Assembly (NCBI RefSeq): GCF_021213805.1
Contig: NZ_JAJQJI010000004.1
Span: forward strand, 248,001 to 312,000
Length of the DNA: 64,000 nt
Direction: 5' to 3'
Source: Mycobacterium sp. MYCO198283
GTDB taxonomy: Bacteria > Actinomycetota > Actinomycetes > Mycobacteriales > Mycobacteriaceae
The translations under genes were made by a program, and so were the position numbers. The number at the start of each line of letters is the position of its first letter. Position 1 is the first letter of the stretch. Positions 26,931-37,740 of this stretch are shown in pieces. The notes below the pieces were generated by a model. The model worked only from the letters and a program-made list of their open reading frames with translations. It did not search any database and was not told the origin of the DNA.

Positions 26931-28466
26931 ATGTTCGCCATGTCGCCCAGGGCGCCTCGGGTGGGGCGGGTCGCACCGGCCGTTCTCGTCGTCGCCGCAC
27001 TCGTGGCGGGCGCCGTCGCGCCGTCGGCACGCGCCACCCCGGGCGGTGGCCTCGCCGTCGCGCCGCCCACCTGGACCGACTGTGCGGCGGTGATCGACAA
27101 CACGGCGGCCCTGCCGACGGCGCAGTGCACCACCGTCGCGGTGCCCGTCGACTACGCAAACCCCGCCGGCGCCCAGGCGCAGCTGGCCGTCATCCGGATC
27201 CCCGCCAGCGGCACGCGCATCGGCACGCTGCTCATCAACCCGGGTGGTCCGGGCGCCTCGGCCGTCGACAGCGTGGCCACCACCGCGCCCCGGCTGGCGG
27301 GGACCGACCTCGGGCGCAGCTTCGACCTGGTGGGCTTCGACCCGCGCGGCGTCGGGCACTCCACGCCGGCCATCCGCTGCCGCTCCGACGAGGAGTTCGA
27401 CGCCTACCGCCGCGAACCGCTCGTCGATTTCAGCCCGGCCGGCGTCGCCCACATCGAGCAGGTGTACCGCTCCGTCGCCGACGGCTGCCTGGCCCGCACG
27501 GGTCCGGAGTTCCTGTCCAGCGTCGGGACCGCCAGCACGGTCCGCGACATGGACGTGGTGCGCGAAGCGCTCGGCGAGAACCAGCTCAACTATCTCGGCT
27601 ACTCCTACGGCACGCTGCTCGGCGCCCGCTACGCCCAGGCCCACCCCGATCAGGTGCGGGCGATGGTGCTCGACGCGGCGATCAACCCGGCCGAAGACCC
27701 GATCTCGGCGGCGATCTCCCAGCTGGCGGGCTTCCAGCGGGTGTTCGACGCCTACGCGGCTTCCTGCCGGCGCTATCGGGACTGCCCCCTGGGGAGCGAC
27801 CCCGCGCAAGCGGTCGCCCGCTACCGGACGCTGGTCGATCCGCTGGTTCGTGCGCCGGCGCCCACCTCCGACCCGCGGGGCCTGAGCTACGCCGACGCCA
27901 TCACCGGCACGCTCAAGGCGCTCTACACGCCGCGGTACTGGGACTTCCTGACCAGCGGGTTGTTGGGCCTGGCGCGCGGCACCGATCCGGGCGACCTGCT
28001 GCTGCTCGCCGACGAGTATCAGCTGCGCGACCCGGCGGGCCACTACGCCAACCTGCAGGACGCCTTCACCGCCATCCGCTGCGTCGACAGCGCGTTCCCC
28101 ACCGATCCGGCGCCCTGGGTGGCGGCCGACCGCGAGATCCGCCAGGTCGCGCCGTTCGCCTCCTACGGCACCTTCACCGGGTTCGCGCCCCGCGACATCT
28201 GCGCGCTGTGGCCGGTGCCCGCCACCTCCGGCCCGGCGCCGGTGTCGTCGCCCGGTCCGGGCAAGGCCGTCGTGGTGTCGACCACCCGCGACCCGGCCAC
28301 CCCCTACGCCGACGGTGTCGAACTGGCACGTCAGCTGCAGGCGCCGCTGGTCACCTACGACGGCGAACAGCACACCGTGGTGTTCAGCGGCAACGACTGC
28401 ATCGACCAGCCCGTCGAGCGCTACCTCGTCGAGTTGACGCCGCCGGCACCGGGCCTGCGGTGCTGA
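26931..28466 (+). CDS. Secreted alpha/beta-hydrolase (Hip1/CaeA-like), paralogue 3, no lipobox
   Basis: 511 residues (ATG at 26931 or 26940). The signal peptide (hydrophobic about 15-28, ending SARA) has no lipobox Cys, so this copy should be secreted or N-terminally anchored rather than lipidated. Catalytic parts are kept: INPGGPGASA, GYSYGT, an Asp in TTRDPATPY and a His in GEQHTVVF. It is more diverged than the other two and follows copy 2 after 75 bp. It ends 43 bp before glnA2, across a possible GlnR box. Confidence 0.92.
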   Translation: MFAMSPRAPRVGRVAPAVLVVAALVAGAVAPSARATPGGGLAVAPPTWTDCAAVIDNTAALPTAQCTTVAVPVDYANPAGAQAQLAVIRIPASGTRIGTLLINPGGPGASAVDSVATTAPRLAGTDLGRSFDLVGFDPRGVGHSTPAIRCRSDEEFDAYRREPLVDFSPAGVAHIEQVYRSVADGCLARTGPEFLSSVGTASTVRDMDVVREALGENQLNYLGYSYGTLLGARYAQAHPDQVRAMVLDAAINPAEDPISAAISQLAGFQRVFDAYAASCRRYRDCPLGSDPAQAVARYRTLVDPLVRAPAPTSDPRGLSYADAITGTLKALYTPRYWDFLTSGLLGLARGTDPGDLLLLADEYQLRDPAGHYANLQDAFTAIRCVDSAFPTDPAPWVAADREIRQVAPFASYGTFTGFAPRDICALWPVPATSGPAPVSSPGPGKAVVVSTTRDPATPYADGVELARQLQAPLVTYDGEQHTVVFSGNDCIDQPVERYLVELTPPAPGLRC

Positions 28467-28470
28467 AGCT

Positions 28471-28486
28471 GTAACACGGAATTAAC
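28471..28486 (+). promoter_or_regulatory. Possible GlnR half-site pair upstream of glnA2
   Basis: GTAAC-N6-TTAAC, that is AC-N9-AC, the core of the actinobacterial GlnR consensus. Only two half-sites are present and they lie just upstream of the -10 box, so this is weaker than the glnA1 site. Confidence 0.35.
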
Positions 28487-28497
28487 AGCCCGAACCG

Positions 28498-28503
28498 TAG
28501 TCT
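28498..28503 (+). promoter_or_regulatory. -10 box TAGTCT, leaderless start for glnA2
   Basis: TAGTCT ends 6 nt before the ATG at 28510. Confidence 0.5.
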
Positions 28504-28509
28504 CGCGTC

Positions 28510-29847
28510 ATGGACCGTCAGAAGGAATTCGTGCTGCGCACGCTGGAGGAACGGGACATCCGCTTCGTCCGGCTGTGGTTCACCGACGTGCTCGGATTCC
28601 TCAAATCGGTGGCCATCGCGCCGGCCGAGCTGGAGGGCGCCTTCGAGGAGGGCATCGGCTTCGACGGCTCGTCGATCGAGGGCTTCGCGCGCGTCTCGGA
28701 ATCCGACACCGTCGCCCGTCCCGACCCCTCGACGTTCCAGGTGCTGCCGTGGACCACCAGCGCCGGCCACCACCACTCGGCCCGCATGTTCTGCGACATC
28801 ACGATGCCCGACGGCTCGCCGTCCTGGGCGGACTCCCGCCACGTGCTGCGCCGCCAGCTGGCGAAGGCCAGCGACCTGGGCTTCTCGTGCATGGTGCATC
28901 CCGAGATCGAGTTCTTCCTGCTGCGGCCCGGCTCGGACGAGGACACGCCGGTGCCGGCGGACAACGGCGGCTACTTCGACCAGGCCGTGCACGATTCGGC
29001 GCCGAACTTCCGCCGCCACGCGATCGACGCGCTGGAGTCGATGGGCATCCCGGTCGAGTTCAGCCACCACGAGGGGGCGCCCGGCCAGCAGGAGATCGAC
29101 CTGCGCTATGCCGACGCGCTGTCCATGGCCGACAACGTGATGACGTTCCGCTATGTCGTCAAGGAGGTCGCGCTGGGCGAGGGCGTGCGGGCGTCGTTCA
29201 TGCCCAAGCCGTTCAGCCAGTACCCCGGCTCGGCGATGCACACCCACATGAGCCTGTTCGAAGGCGAGAACAACGCGTTCCACAGCGCGGGCGACCCGCT
29301 GCAGCTCTCCGACGTCGGCAAGTCCTTCATCGCCGGCATTCTCGAACACGCGTGCGAGATCAGCGCGGTCACCAATCAGTGGGTGAACTCCTACAAGCGG
29401 CTGGTGCACGGCGGCGAGGCGCCCACCGCGGCGTCGTGGGGTGCGGCCAACCGGTCGGCGCTGGTGCGGGTGCCGATGTACAGCCCGCGCAAGACGTCCT
29501 CGCGGCGCATCGAGGTGCGCAGCCCCGACTCCGCGTGCAACCCCTACCTCACGTTCGCGGTGCTGCTGGCCGCGGGCCTGCGCGGCGTCGAGAAGCACTA
29601 CGTGCTGGGGCCGGAGGCCGAGGACAACGTGTGGACGCTGACCCCGGAGGAACGGCGCGCGATGGGCTACCGCGAGCTGCCGTCCAGCCTCGGCGAGGCG
29701 CTCACCGCGATGGAGAACTCCGAGCTGGTCGCAGAAGCGTTGGGCGAGCACGTCTTCGACTTCTTCCTGCGCAACAAGCGCGCCGAGTGGGCGGACTACC
29801 GCAGCCACGTCACCCCGTTCGAGCTCAAGGCCTACCTCTCGCTGTAA
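28510..29847 (+). CDS. glnA2: Glutamine synthetase type I, GlnA2
   Basis: 445 residues. Makes glutamine from glutamate, ammonia and ATP. The GS beta-grasp carries FDGSSIEGF, and the catalytic domain has HPEIEFFLL, VEFSHHEGAPGQQEIDLRYADAL, FMPKPF, GSAMHTHMSL and RSALVRVP. The length matches Rv2222c (446). The adenylylation Tyr of GlnA1 (DLYELPP) is replaced here by Trp375 in NVWTLTPEE, so GlnE probably does not regulate it at that site. GlnA2 is dispensable in M. tuberculosis, where GlnA1 is the main enzyme. It is separated from glnE by a TetR/SDR gene pair. Confidence 0.95.
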   Translation: MDRQKEFVLRTLEERDIRFVRLWFTDVLGFLKSVAIAPAELEGAFEEGIGFDGSSIEGFARVSESDTVARPDPSTFQVLPWTTSAGHHHSARMFCDITMPDGSPSWADSRHVLRRQLAKASDLGFSCMVHPEIEFFLLRPGSDEDTPVPADNGGYFDQAVHDSAPNFRRHAIDALESMGIPVEFSHHEGAPGQQEIDLRYADALSMADNVMTFRYVVKEVALGEGVRASFMPKPFSQYPGSAMHTHMSLFEGENNAFHSAGDPLQLSDVGKSFIAGILEHACEISAVTNQWVNSYKRLVHGGEAPTAASWGAANRSALVRVPMYSPRKTSSRRIEVRSPDSACNPYLTFAVLLAAGLRGVEKHYVLGPEAEDNVWTLTPEERRAMGYRELPSSLGEALTAMENSELVAEALGEHVFDFFLRNKRAEWADYRSHVTPFELKAYLSL

Positions 29848-29865
29848 CGACGGTCGCGACAGTTC

Positions 29866-30429
29866 TCAGCTGCCGCCGGTCACGGAGCGGAGTTCGGTCA
29901 GCGTTTCGCGGACGTGCACGGCGAAGCTGCGGTTCGCCGGGTCGGCGAGCCATTGTGCGAACGCCACCTTGAACACCGCAACTCCGGCTTCCGCGGTGAG
30001 TGCGGCCGCCGGCTCTTCGACGCCACGACGGCGGAGCGTCTGGCCGATCCGCTCGGTCAACGACGCGAGCTTGATGAGTTCGCGTTCCCGTAGCGCCGGG
30101 TTGGCGTCGATGACGGCCTGCCGCTTCTGGGTGAAGGGCCGGCGCTCGTCGAAAAAGTCGGCGGTCGATGCGAGGGCGTCTGCGACGGCGTCCAGCGGCG
30201 CGACCGACGTGGGTACGGCATCGAGCGCGTCCGCGATTCCGCGGCCGACGGCGTCGCCGCCGAACAGCACTTCGCGCTTGTCGGCGAAGTGCCGGTAGAA
30301 GGTGCGTTCGCTGACGCCGGCCCGCTCGGCGATCTCGGCGACGGTGGTCTGCTCGTAGGCGTGCTCGGCATAGAGCTCGAGCGCGGCACGCTCGAGGCGC
30401 CCTCGTGCATCCGGCTCCCAACGACCCAC
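29866..30429 (-). CDS. TetR-family transcriptional repressor
   Basis: 187 residues from a GTG start. The N-terminal helix-turn-helix is typical: ALELYAEHAYEQTTVAEIAERAG followed by VSERTFYRHFADKREVLF, with the C-terminal helical ligand domain after residue 65. It is divergent from an NAD-binding oxidoreductase gene with a 23-bp palindrome between them, so it probably represses that gene and itself, induced by a small molecule the oxidoreductase handles. A TAGTAT -10 box (30436-30441) lies 6 nt before its GTG. The pair interrupts the glnA2-glnE order and looks like a later insertion. Confidence 0.92.
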   Translation of the reverse strand: MGRWEPDARGRLERAALELYAEHAYEQTTVAEIAERAGVSERTFYRHFADKREVLFGGDAVGRGIADALDAVPTSVAPLDAVADALASTADFFDERRPFTQKRQAVIDANPALRERELIKLASLTERIGQTLRRRGVEEPAAALTAEAGVAVFKVAFAQWLADPANRSFAVHVRETLTELRSVTGGS

Positions 30430-30457
30430 CCGGGAATACTACGGCGATGACAGACGC

Positions 30458-30491
30458 TGACATCACCGCAGGTAATGTCATAAACTGACAT
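30458..30491. promoter_or_regulatory. TetR operator candidate between divergent genes
   Basis: TGACATCACC (30458-30467), spacer GCA, GGTAATGTCA (30471-30480): ten-base arms with one mismatch. A further TGACAT at 30486-30491 forms a second inverted repeat with the right arm. The site sits between the TetR start (30429) and the oxidoreductase start (30514), where it could block both promoters. Confidence 0.7.
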
Positions 30492-30513
30492 CGGTTTAGT
30501 GAAAGGGAGAAAG

Positions 30514-31416
30514 GTGCGCGTCTTCATCACGGGTGCCTCGGGGCACATCGGGTCGCTGGTGGTTCGGGAACTGCTCGATCACGGTCATCAAGTCACCGGC
30601 CTCGCCCGGTCCGACGCCTCGGCGGCGTCGATCGCCGCGGCCGGCGGACAGGTGGTCCGCGGCTCGCTCGACGACGTCGATGTGCTGGCCGATGCGGCCG
30701 CGCAGGCAGACGGCGTGATCCACCTGGCGTTCAAGCACGACTTTGCCGACTACGGCGGTGCGGCCGAAACCGACGTCAAAGCGGTCGAAGCCATCGGTGC
30801 GTCGCTGGCTGGCTCCGGCAAACCGTTCGTCAACACCTCTGGTACGGCGATGTTGGCCACCGGCTCGTCCAGCGCCTTGGCGACAGAGGTGACGCCAGCG
30901 CATCCGCAGGGGCTGCGCGTCGCCTCGGAGAACGCCACCCTGGCCCTGGCCGGACGCGGGGTGCGGGCGTCGGTCATCCGGCTGGCCCCCACGGTGCACG
31001 GCCCTGCGGATCACCACGGCTTCATCCCCACCCTCATCTCCAACGCCCGGAAAACCGGTCAGGCCGTCTATGTCGGCGACGGGACCAACCGCTGGCCCGC
31101 GATCCACGACGTCGATGCCGCGCGGCTCTACCGGTTGGCGCTCGAATCCGCTCCGGCCGGGTCGATGTTGCACGGTGCCGCCGAGGAGGGAGTCCCGTTC
31201 CGGGACATCGCCGAAGCGATCGGCCAGCAGCTCGGCGTTCCGGCCGTCAGCGTCTCGCCGGAGGCGGCGTTCGAGCAGTTGGGCTTCATCGGCTGGGTCG
31301 CCGCGCTCGACAATCCGACGTCGAGCGCGATCACCCGCCGGCTCCTGGGGTGGACGCCCGAACAGCCCACGCTGTTGGAGGACCTGGCGGCCGGGCATTA
31401 CTTCGCCGTCAGGTAG
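30514..31416 (+). CDS. NAD(P)-binding SDR/epimerase-type oxidoreductase
   Basis: 300 residues from the GTG at 30514, chosen because GGGAGAAAG sits directly before it; a GTG at 30499 is also in frame. A Rossmann motif GASGHIG opens the protein. It is an atypical (extended) SDR: a 3-beta-HSD/epimerase-like set including [10 protein letters not shown] and [10 protein letters not shown], with no clear YxxxK. A reductase or epimerase acting on a small substrate is likely, but I cannot name it. It is divergent from, and probably regulated by, the adjacent TetR protein. The spacing before glnE is 19 bp. Confidence 0.88.
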   Translation: MRVFITGASGHIGSLVVRELLDHGHQVTGLARSDASAASIAAAGGQVVRGSLDDVDVLADAAAQADGVIHLAFKHDFADYGGAAETDVKAVEAIGASLAGSGKPFVNTSGTAMLATGSSSALATEVTPAHPQGLRVASENATLALAGRGVRASVIRLAPTVHGPADHHGFIPTLISNARKTGQAVYVGDGTNRWPAIHDVDAARLYRLALESAPAGSMLHGAAEEGVPFRDIAEAIGQQLGVPAVSVSPEAAFEQLGFIGWVAALDNPTSSAITRRLLGWTPEQPTLLEDLAAGHYFAVR

Positions 31417-31422
31417 GTCGGC

Positions 31423-31428
31423 TAACGT
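31423..31428 (+). promoter_or_regulatory. -10 box TAACGT, leaderless start for glnE
   Basis: TAACGT ends 7 nt before the GTG at 31436, giving glnE its own promoter despite the close upstream oxidoreductase gene. Confidence 0.5.
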
Positions 31429-31435
31429 CGACTCC

Positions 31436-34405
31436 GTGGCCACCCCCGCCTCGCAGCGTTCCCGGTTACCCAGCGTGGGCCGGCTGGGGTTGGTGGGCGG
31501 TACCGCGCGCGACGACCTCGACCGGCTCGGCTGGAACACCGAGGCGCACGTCGAACTGCTGTGGTCGCTGTCGCGGGCGCCCGATGCCGACGCCGCGCTG
31601 CTGGCGATGGTGCGGCTCGCCGAGGCGCTCGCCGACGACTGGGACGCGCTGAACTCGCGGTTGGTGACCGACCGTTCGCTGCGGGGCCGGCTGTTCGCCG
31701 TGCTGGGAAGCTCGTTGGCCCTGGGCGATCACCTCGTCGCGAACCCGCAGAGCTGGCACCTGTTGGCCGGTGACGTCTCACTGCCGTCCGCCGACGCGTT
31801 GCGCCGCCTGTTCGACGACCGGGTCGCCGACGCAGAGCACGCCGGCACGCCGGTGATGGCGGACCTGCGGCGGCTCTACCGCGACCGGGTGCTGGTGCTC
31901 GCCGCACTCGACGTCGCGCCGACCGTCGAGAACGAACCGGTGCTGCCGTTCGCCACGATCGGCGCGCAGCTGGCCGACCTCGCCGACGCCGCGCTGCACG
32001 CCACCCTGGGCGTGGCGGTGCGCAAGGTGTGCGACGATCCGGCCACCGCGCCGCGGCTGGCGATCATCGCGATGGGCAAATGCGGTGGGCGCGAACTGAA
32101 CTACGTCAGCGACGTCGACGTCATCTTCGTGGCCGAGCGGGCCGACGCCGTCGCGGCCCGGGTCGCCGGGGAGCTGATGCGCCTGGCCAGCGAGGCGTTC
32201 TTCGAGGTCGACGCCGCGCTGCGGCCCGAGGGCAAGAGCGGCGAGCTGGTGCGCACGCTGGAGTCCCATGTCGCCTACTACGAGCGGTGGGCCAAGACCT
32301 GGGAGTTCCAGGCGCTTTTAAAGGCGCGGCCTGCCGTGGGCGACGCCGAGCTCGGCGAGCAGTACATGGCCGCGCTCAAGCCGATGGTCTGGCGGGCCTG
32401 CGAGCGCGAGCAGTTCGTGCCCGAGGTGCAGGCGATGCGGCGCCGGGTGGAGTCGCTGGTGCCCGCCGACGTCCGCGAACGTGAGCTCAAGCTCGGCACC
32501 GGCGGGCTGCGCGACGTGGAGTTCGCCGTGCAGCTGCTGCAGCTGGTGCACGGCCGCAACGACGAGTCGCTGCGGGTGCGGTCGACCGTCGAGGCGCTCG
32601 CCGCGCTCGGCGCCGGCGGCTACATCGGCCGCGACGACGCCGCCAACCTGACGGCCTCCTACGAGTTCCTGCGGCTGCTCGAGCACCGGCTGCAGCTGCA
32701 GCGCATGAAGCGCACCCACCTGTTGCCCAAACCCGACGACGACGAAGCGATGCGCTGGCTCGCGCGCGCGGCGCACATGCGACCCGACGGCCGTCACGAC
32801 GCGCTCGGCGTGCTGCGCGAGGAGCTCAAACGCCAGCACATCCGCGTCTCGCGGCTACACGCCAAGCTGTTCTACCAGCCACTGCTGGAATCAGTTGGCG
32901 CACAGACCTTCTCGCAGGGGCTGTCACCGGAGGCGGCGGAACGGCAGATCGCCGCGCTCGGCTATCTCGCGCCGCGCAACGCGCTGACGCACCTGCGTTC
33001 GCTCGCCAACCAGAGCGGCCGGCGCGGCCGCGTGCAGTCGGTGCTGTTGCCGACGCTGCTCGAATGGCTCTCCGACACACCGGATCCCGACGGCGGGCTG
33101 TTGGCCTACCGCAAGTTGAGCGATGCGCTCGCCGAGCGGGAGCGCTGGTTCCTGTCGACGCTGCGCGACGAGGGGGCGGTGGCCAAGCGGCTGATGCGGG
33201 TGCTCGGGACGTCGGCGTTCGTGCCGGAGCTCCTGCTGCGCGCACCGGAGGTGATCCAGCTCTACGCCGACGGACCCGACGGTGCGAAGCTGCTCGACAG
33301 CACGCCGGAGGGGGTGTCGCGCGCGTTGATCGCGTCCGCCGCCCGGCACGCCGACCCGGTGCGTGCGGTCGCCGCGGCCCGCACGCTGCGGCGCCGGGAG
33401 CTGGCGCGGATCGCGTCGGCCGACCTGCTCGGCATGATGCCGGTGACCGAGGTGTGCCGGGCGTTGTCGTCGGTCTGGGTGGCGGTGCTGCAGGCCGCGC
33501 TCGACGCCGTCATCCGCTCACACAGCCGCGGCGACCGGCCGGTGCCGGCGCGCATCGCGGTCATCGGGATGGGCCGGCTCGGTGGCGGCGAACTGGGGTA
33601 CGGCTCGGACGCCGACGTGCTGTTCGTCTGCGAGCCCGCCGAGGGCGTCAGCGACAACGACGCGTTGCGGTGGGCCAGCCCCGTCGCCGAGCAGGTCCGC
33701 TCGCTCTTGGGGACGCCCAGCGCCGACCCGCCGCTGCAGGTGGACGCCAACCTGCGCCCCGAGGGCCGCAACGGCCCGCTCGTGCGCACCTTGACCTCCT
33801 ACGAGGCGTATTACCGGCAGTGGGCGCAGGTATGGGAGGTGCAGGCGTTGCTTCGGGCCCACCGGGTCGCAGGCGACGAGGACCTCGGTCAGCGTTTCCT
33901 GCTGATGATCGACGAGTTCCGCTATCCGCCGGATGGCATCTCGGAGAGGGCGATCCAGGAGATCCGGCGGATCAAGGCCCGGGTGGACGCCGAGCGGCTG
34001 CCGCGGGGGGCCGACCCCAACACGCACACCAAGCTGGGTCGCGGGGGACTCGCCGACGTCGAGTGGACCGTGCAGCTCCTGCAGCTCCGTCACGCGCACC
34101 GGGTGCCGGCGTTGCGCGGCACCTCCACGTTGGCCGCGCTCGACGCCATCGGCGCCGCCGAGCTGATCGCCGAGGGCGACGTCGACCAGCTCCGGCAGGC
34201 CTGGCTGACCGCCACCCGGGCCCGCAACGCGTTGGTGTTGGTGCGCGGCAAGCCCACCGACCAATTGCCCGGTCCCGGCACGCAGCTCAACGCGGTCGCT
34301 GTCGCGGCGGGCTGGCCCGACGACGACGGCGGTGCCTTCCTGGACAACTATCTGCGGGTGACCCGACGAGCGAAGACGGTGGTGCGCAAGGTGTTCGGTG
34401 CCTGA
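31436..34405 (+). CDS. glnE: Bifunctional glutamine synthetase adenylyltransferase/deadenylase (GlnE)
   Basis: 989 residues from the GTG at 31436; the frame extends upstream over the oxidoreductase. Two nucleotidyltransferase domains are seen: [18 protein letters not shown] near 213 (deadenylase half) and [18 protein letters not shown] near 712 (adenylylase half), each followed by an LRPEG motif and a helical GlnD PII-uridylyltransferase-like bundle. It adenylylates GlnA1 on a Tyr (Tyr406 here) to lower its activity when nitrogen is plentiful. Essential in M. tuberculosis (Rv2221c). The stop is immediately followed by the next ATG. Confidence 0.96.
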   Translation: MATPASQRSRLPSVGRLGLVGGTARDDLDRLGWNTEAHVELLWSLSRAPDADAALLAMVRLAEALADDWDALNSRLVTDRSLRGRLFAVLGSSLALGDHLVANPQSWHLLAGDVSLPSADALRRLFDDRVADAEHAGTPVMADLRRLYRDRVLVLAALDVAPTVENEPVLPFATIGAQLADLADAALHATLGVAVRKVCDDPATAPRLAIIAMGKCGGRELNYVSDVDVIFVAERADAVAARVAGELMRLASEAFFEVDAALRPEGKSGELVRTLESHVAYYERWAKTWEFQALLKARPAVGDAELGEQYMAALKPMVWRACEREQFVPEVQAMRRRVESLVPADVRERELKLGTGGLRDVEFAVQLLQLVHGRNDESLRVRSTVEALAALGAGGYIGRDDAANLTASYEFLRLLEHRLQLQRMKRTHLLPKPDDDEAMRWLARAAHMRPDGRHDALGVLREELKRQHIRVSRLHAKLFYQPLLESVGAQTFSQGLSPEAAERQIAALGYLAPRNALTHLRSLANQSGRRGRVQSVLLPTLLEWLSDTPDPDGGLLAYRKLSDALAERERWFLSTLRDEGAVAKRLMRVLGTSAFVPELLLRAPEVIQLYADGPDGAKLLDSTPEGVSRALIASAARHADPVRAVAAARTLRRRELARIASADLLGMMPVTEVCRALSSVWVAVLQAALDAVIRSHSRGDRPVPARIAVIGMGRLGGGELGYGSDADVLFVCEPAEGVSDNDALRWASPVAEQVRSLLGTPSADPPLQVDANLRPEGRNGPLVRTLTSYEAYYRQWAQVWEVQALLRAHRVAGDEDLGQRFLLMIDEFRYPPDGISERAIQEIRRIKARVDAERLPRGADPNTHTKLGRGGLADVEWTVQLLQLRHAHRVPALRGTSTLAALDAIGAAELIAEGDVDQLRQAWLTATRARNALVLVRGKPTDQLPGPGTQLNAVAVAAGWPDDDGGAFLDNYLRVTRRAKTVVRKVFGA

Positions 34406-35044
34406 ATGAGACAGGCGGATTTCACCCAGCAGCAGGTGAGCGTCGAGGAGTACCAGCGGTTGGCGGCGCTGCACGGACCGTTCGCCGACGCCGTCCGCGA
34501 GCTGGTCGACGCCACCATCCGCACGCTCGCCGACGACGACCAGATCCGCGACGCGCAGGCGGCGATCGAAGCCGTCACCGCGACGCTGCGCGCCCACCAG
34601 TTACCCGGTGCCTACGGCATCGGCATGCGCGTCGGAGGCCGCGGTGCGCCGTGGGGTAACCCGGTGATCGGGCTGCGCAACCCGATCGCACCGCCGCTGC
34701 AGATCACCACGGAGCCGAACGGCCTGCGCTGGGCGGAATTTCACCTCGGCGCCGCCTACGAGGGGCCGCCCGGACACGTCCACGGCGGCGTGAGCGCGCT
34801 GATCCTCGACCACCTCCTGGGTGAGGCGGCGAGCGGCGACCTGAAGAAGCCGGCGTTCACCGGCACCATCACCCTGCGGTACGTGCGCGCCACCCCGCTC
34901 GGGGACCTGCGCGCCGAGGCCTGGATCGAGCGGGTCGACGGCGCCAAAACCTATGCGCGCGGCCACATCTTGCGCGACGGCGAGCCCACCGTGGCGGCCG
35001 ACGGCGTGTTCATCACGCCCGCCTGGGCGCGGGACGCCCGCTGA
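34406..35044 (+). CDS. PaaI-type hotdog-fold thioesterase
   Basis: 212 residues. The C-terminal half is a hotdog fold: GPPGHVHGGVSALILDHLLG, with the HGG helix motif and Asp, then LRYVRATPLGDLRAEAW. The N-terminal 85 residues are helical and precede the fold. Such enzymes hydrolyse acyl-CoA thioesters. Its ATG begins on the base after the glnE stop, so it is co-transcribed and possibly translationally coupled; no functional link to nitrogen control is obvious. The substrate is unknown. Confidence 0.88.
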   Translation: MRQADFTQQQVSVEEYQRLAALHGPFADAVRELVDATIRTLADDDQIRDAQAAIEAVTATLRAHQLPGAYGIGMRVGGRGAPWGNPVIGLRNPIAPPLQITTEPNGLRWAEFHLGAAYEGPPGHVHGGVSALILDHLLGEAASGDLKKPAFTGTITLRYVRATPLGDLRAEAWIERVDGAKTYARGHILRDGEPTVAADGVFITPAWARDAR

Positions 35045-35117
35045 GGGGTCTACGTCAATTTCACCGGACGCGTCGGCTGAACACGACGATGAGGTGGGGT
35101 GCCTTGCAGCGGCCGGC

Positions 35118-35675
35118 TCAGTACCGGCGGCGGCTGAAGCGGTCGCGGAGCCCGGCGAGGCCACGGCGCTGCGGCACCACGCGCTGGGCGGTGCCCGTCG
35201 TCGTCACGGGTTGCGCAGCCGTCGTGCCGGCGTACCCGGCGCCGGTGTAACCCGCCCCGTAGGCACCCCGGCGGCGGGAGTCGACCGACCACAGGCCCGC
35301 GCCCGTCGTGGCGAGCAGCAGGAAGCCGAAGCAAAACATCACCGGCACGATGCCGTCGTTGAGATGCGGCCAGAACGGCTTCGCGGGACCCTCCAGAGGC
35401 GGCCAGTGCTTCCAGAAGTAGGCGACGGCCATCTCGCCGGAGGCAATGAACGCGGCAAGGCGGGTCTGGAATCCGACGGTGATGAGAATGCCGGTGACGA
35501 ACTCGATGAGTCCGGCCCACCATACGGGCCAGTCGCCCACCGGAACTTCGAGAGCCATCGGCCATCCGAAGAGTTTGGAGGTGCCGTAGAGCGTGAACAG
35601 CAGCCCGAAGATGATCCGGAAGATGCTGAGCACCTTGGGGGAATGCGGCGCGAGCCGAGCATCGAGACTGGTCAT
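35118..35675 (-). CDS. DoxX-family membrane protein
   Basis: 185 residues with four hydrophobic segments in the first 135: FRIIFGLLFTLYGTSKLFGWP, WWAGLIEFVTGILITVGF, MAVAYFWKHWPP and MFCFGFLLLATTGAGLW. FTLYGTSKLFG and LIEFVTGILI are DoxX signatures. The cytoplasmic tail is rich in Gly, Tyr, Ala, Thr and Arg. Actinobacterial DoxX proteins have been tied to thiol/redox complexes (DoxX-SseA-SodA in M. tuberculosis), but this copy's role is unknown. It lies next to dtd with its own leaderless-type promoter. Confidence 0.9.
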   Translation of the reverse strand: MTSLDARLAPHSPKVLSIFRIIFGLLFTLYGTSKLFGWPMALEVPVGDWPVWWAGLIEFVTGILITVGFQTRLAAFIASGEMAVAYFWKHWPPLEGPAKPFWPHLNDGIVPVMFCFGFLLLATTGAGLWSVDSRRRGAYGAGYTGAGYAGTTAAQPVTTTGTAQRVVPQRRGLAGLRDRFSRRRY

Positions 35676-35681
35676 GCGCTG

Positions 35682-35687
35682 ACCTTA
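35682..35687 (-). promoter_or_regulatory. -10 box TAAGGT, leaderless start for the DoxX gene
   Basis: On the minus strand, TAAGGT ends 6 nt before the ATG at 35675. Confidence 0.5.
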
Positions 35688-35722
35688 CGACGAACCCGCG
35701 GTCCGAGGAATGACTTCCAACC

Positions 35723-36154
35723 TCAAAGTTCGACCATCAGCGTTACCGGCCCGTCGTTGACCGACTCGACCCGCATGTGAGCGCCGAACCGGCCCTGCGC
35801 CACCGTCGCGCCCAAACCGCGCAGCGCGTCGGCGAACGCCTCGACCAGCGGCGCGGCGACCGTGCCGGGAGCCGCGGCGTTCCACGACGGCCGCCGGCCC
35901 TTTGTGGTGTTGGCGTAGAGCGTGAACTGGCTGACCACCAGGACCGGGGCGTCGACGTCGGCGGCCGACCGCTCGCCGTCGAGGATGCGCAACCGCCAGA
36001 TCTTTTCGGCCAGTGCGGCGGCGACGGCGGCGTCGTCGGAGTGTGTCACCCCGACCAGCGCCAACAACCCCTGGCTCGTCGGCCGGATCTCGCCGACCAC
36101 CTCGTCGTCGACCAGCACACAAGCCGACGTGACCCGCTGCAGCAGCACCCGCAT
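35723..36154 (-). CDS. dtd: D-aminoacyl-tRNA deacylase
   Basis: 143 residues from the ATG at 36154; the frame is open upstream into glnA1. Cytoplasmic editing enzyme that removes D-amino acids from tRNA. Motifs: [13 protein letters not shown] at the start, [17 protein letters not shown], and the C-terminal gating loop [11 protein letters not shown] with the Gly-Pro pair. The length matches the family (about 145). It lies downstream of glnA1 on the same strand, separated by a strong inverted repeat. Confidence 0.94.
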   Translation of the reverse strand: MRVLLQRVTSACVLVDDEVVGEIRPTSQGLLALVGVTHSDDAAVAAALAEKIWRLRILDGERSAADVDAPVLVVSQFTLYANTTKGRRPSWNAAAPGTVAAPLVEAFADALRGLGATVAQGRFGAHMRVESVNDGPVTLMVEL

Positions 36155-36170
36155 GTGGTCAGCACCCCCG

Positions 36171-36227
36171 CGAAACCGAATTCCCGGTCGTGAATTCTGC
36201 GAAATCACGACCGGGAATTCGATTTCG
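36171..36227 (-). terminator. Long hairpin between glnA1 and dtd
   Basis: A perfect 16-bp stem (36178-36193 with 36205-36220) around an 11-base loop continues outward after one mismatch to 36171 and 36227. It starts 17 bp after the glnA1 stop. It lacks a U-tract, as is common for mycobacterial terminators, and probably ends or attenuates the glnA1 transcript and protects its 3' end. Confidence 0.75.
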
Positions 36228-36243
36228 GCGAACGTGCAGCGGC

Positions 36244-37680
<1,437 letters not shown>

Positions 37681-37740
37681 TGATGCTCCTTATTGCAGAC
37701 ATGAGTTGGGTAACCCGGGGACAGACGCTATGGAGGCGAT

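Noticed and set aside
25322..28474. Open plus-strand frame of 1050 codons across the hydrolase array
   Set aside because: Out of frame with three clear hydrolases and with Arg-rich composition.
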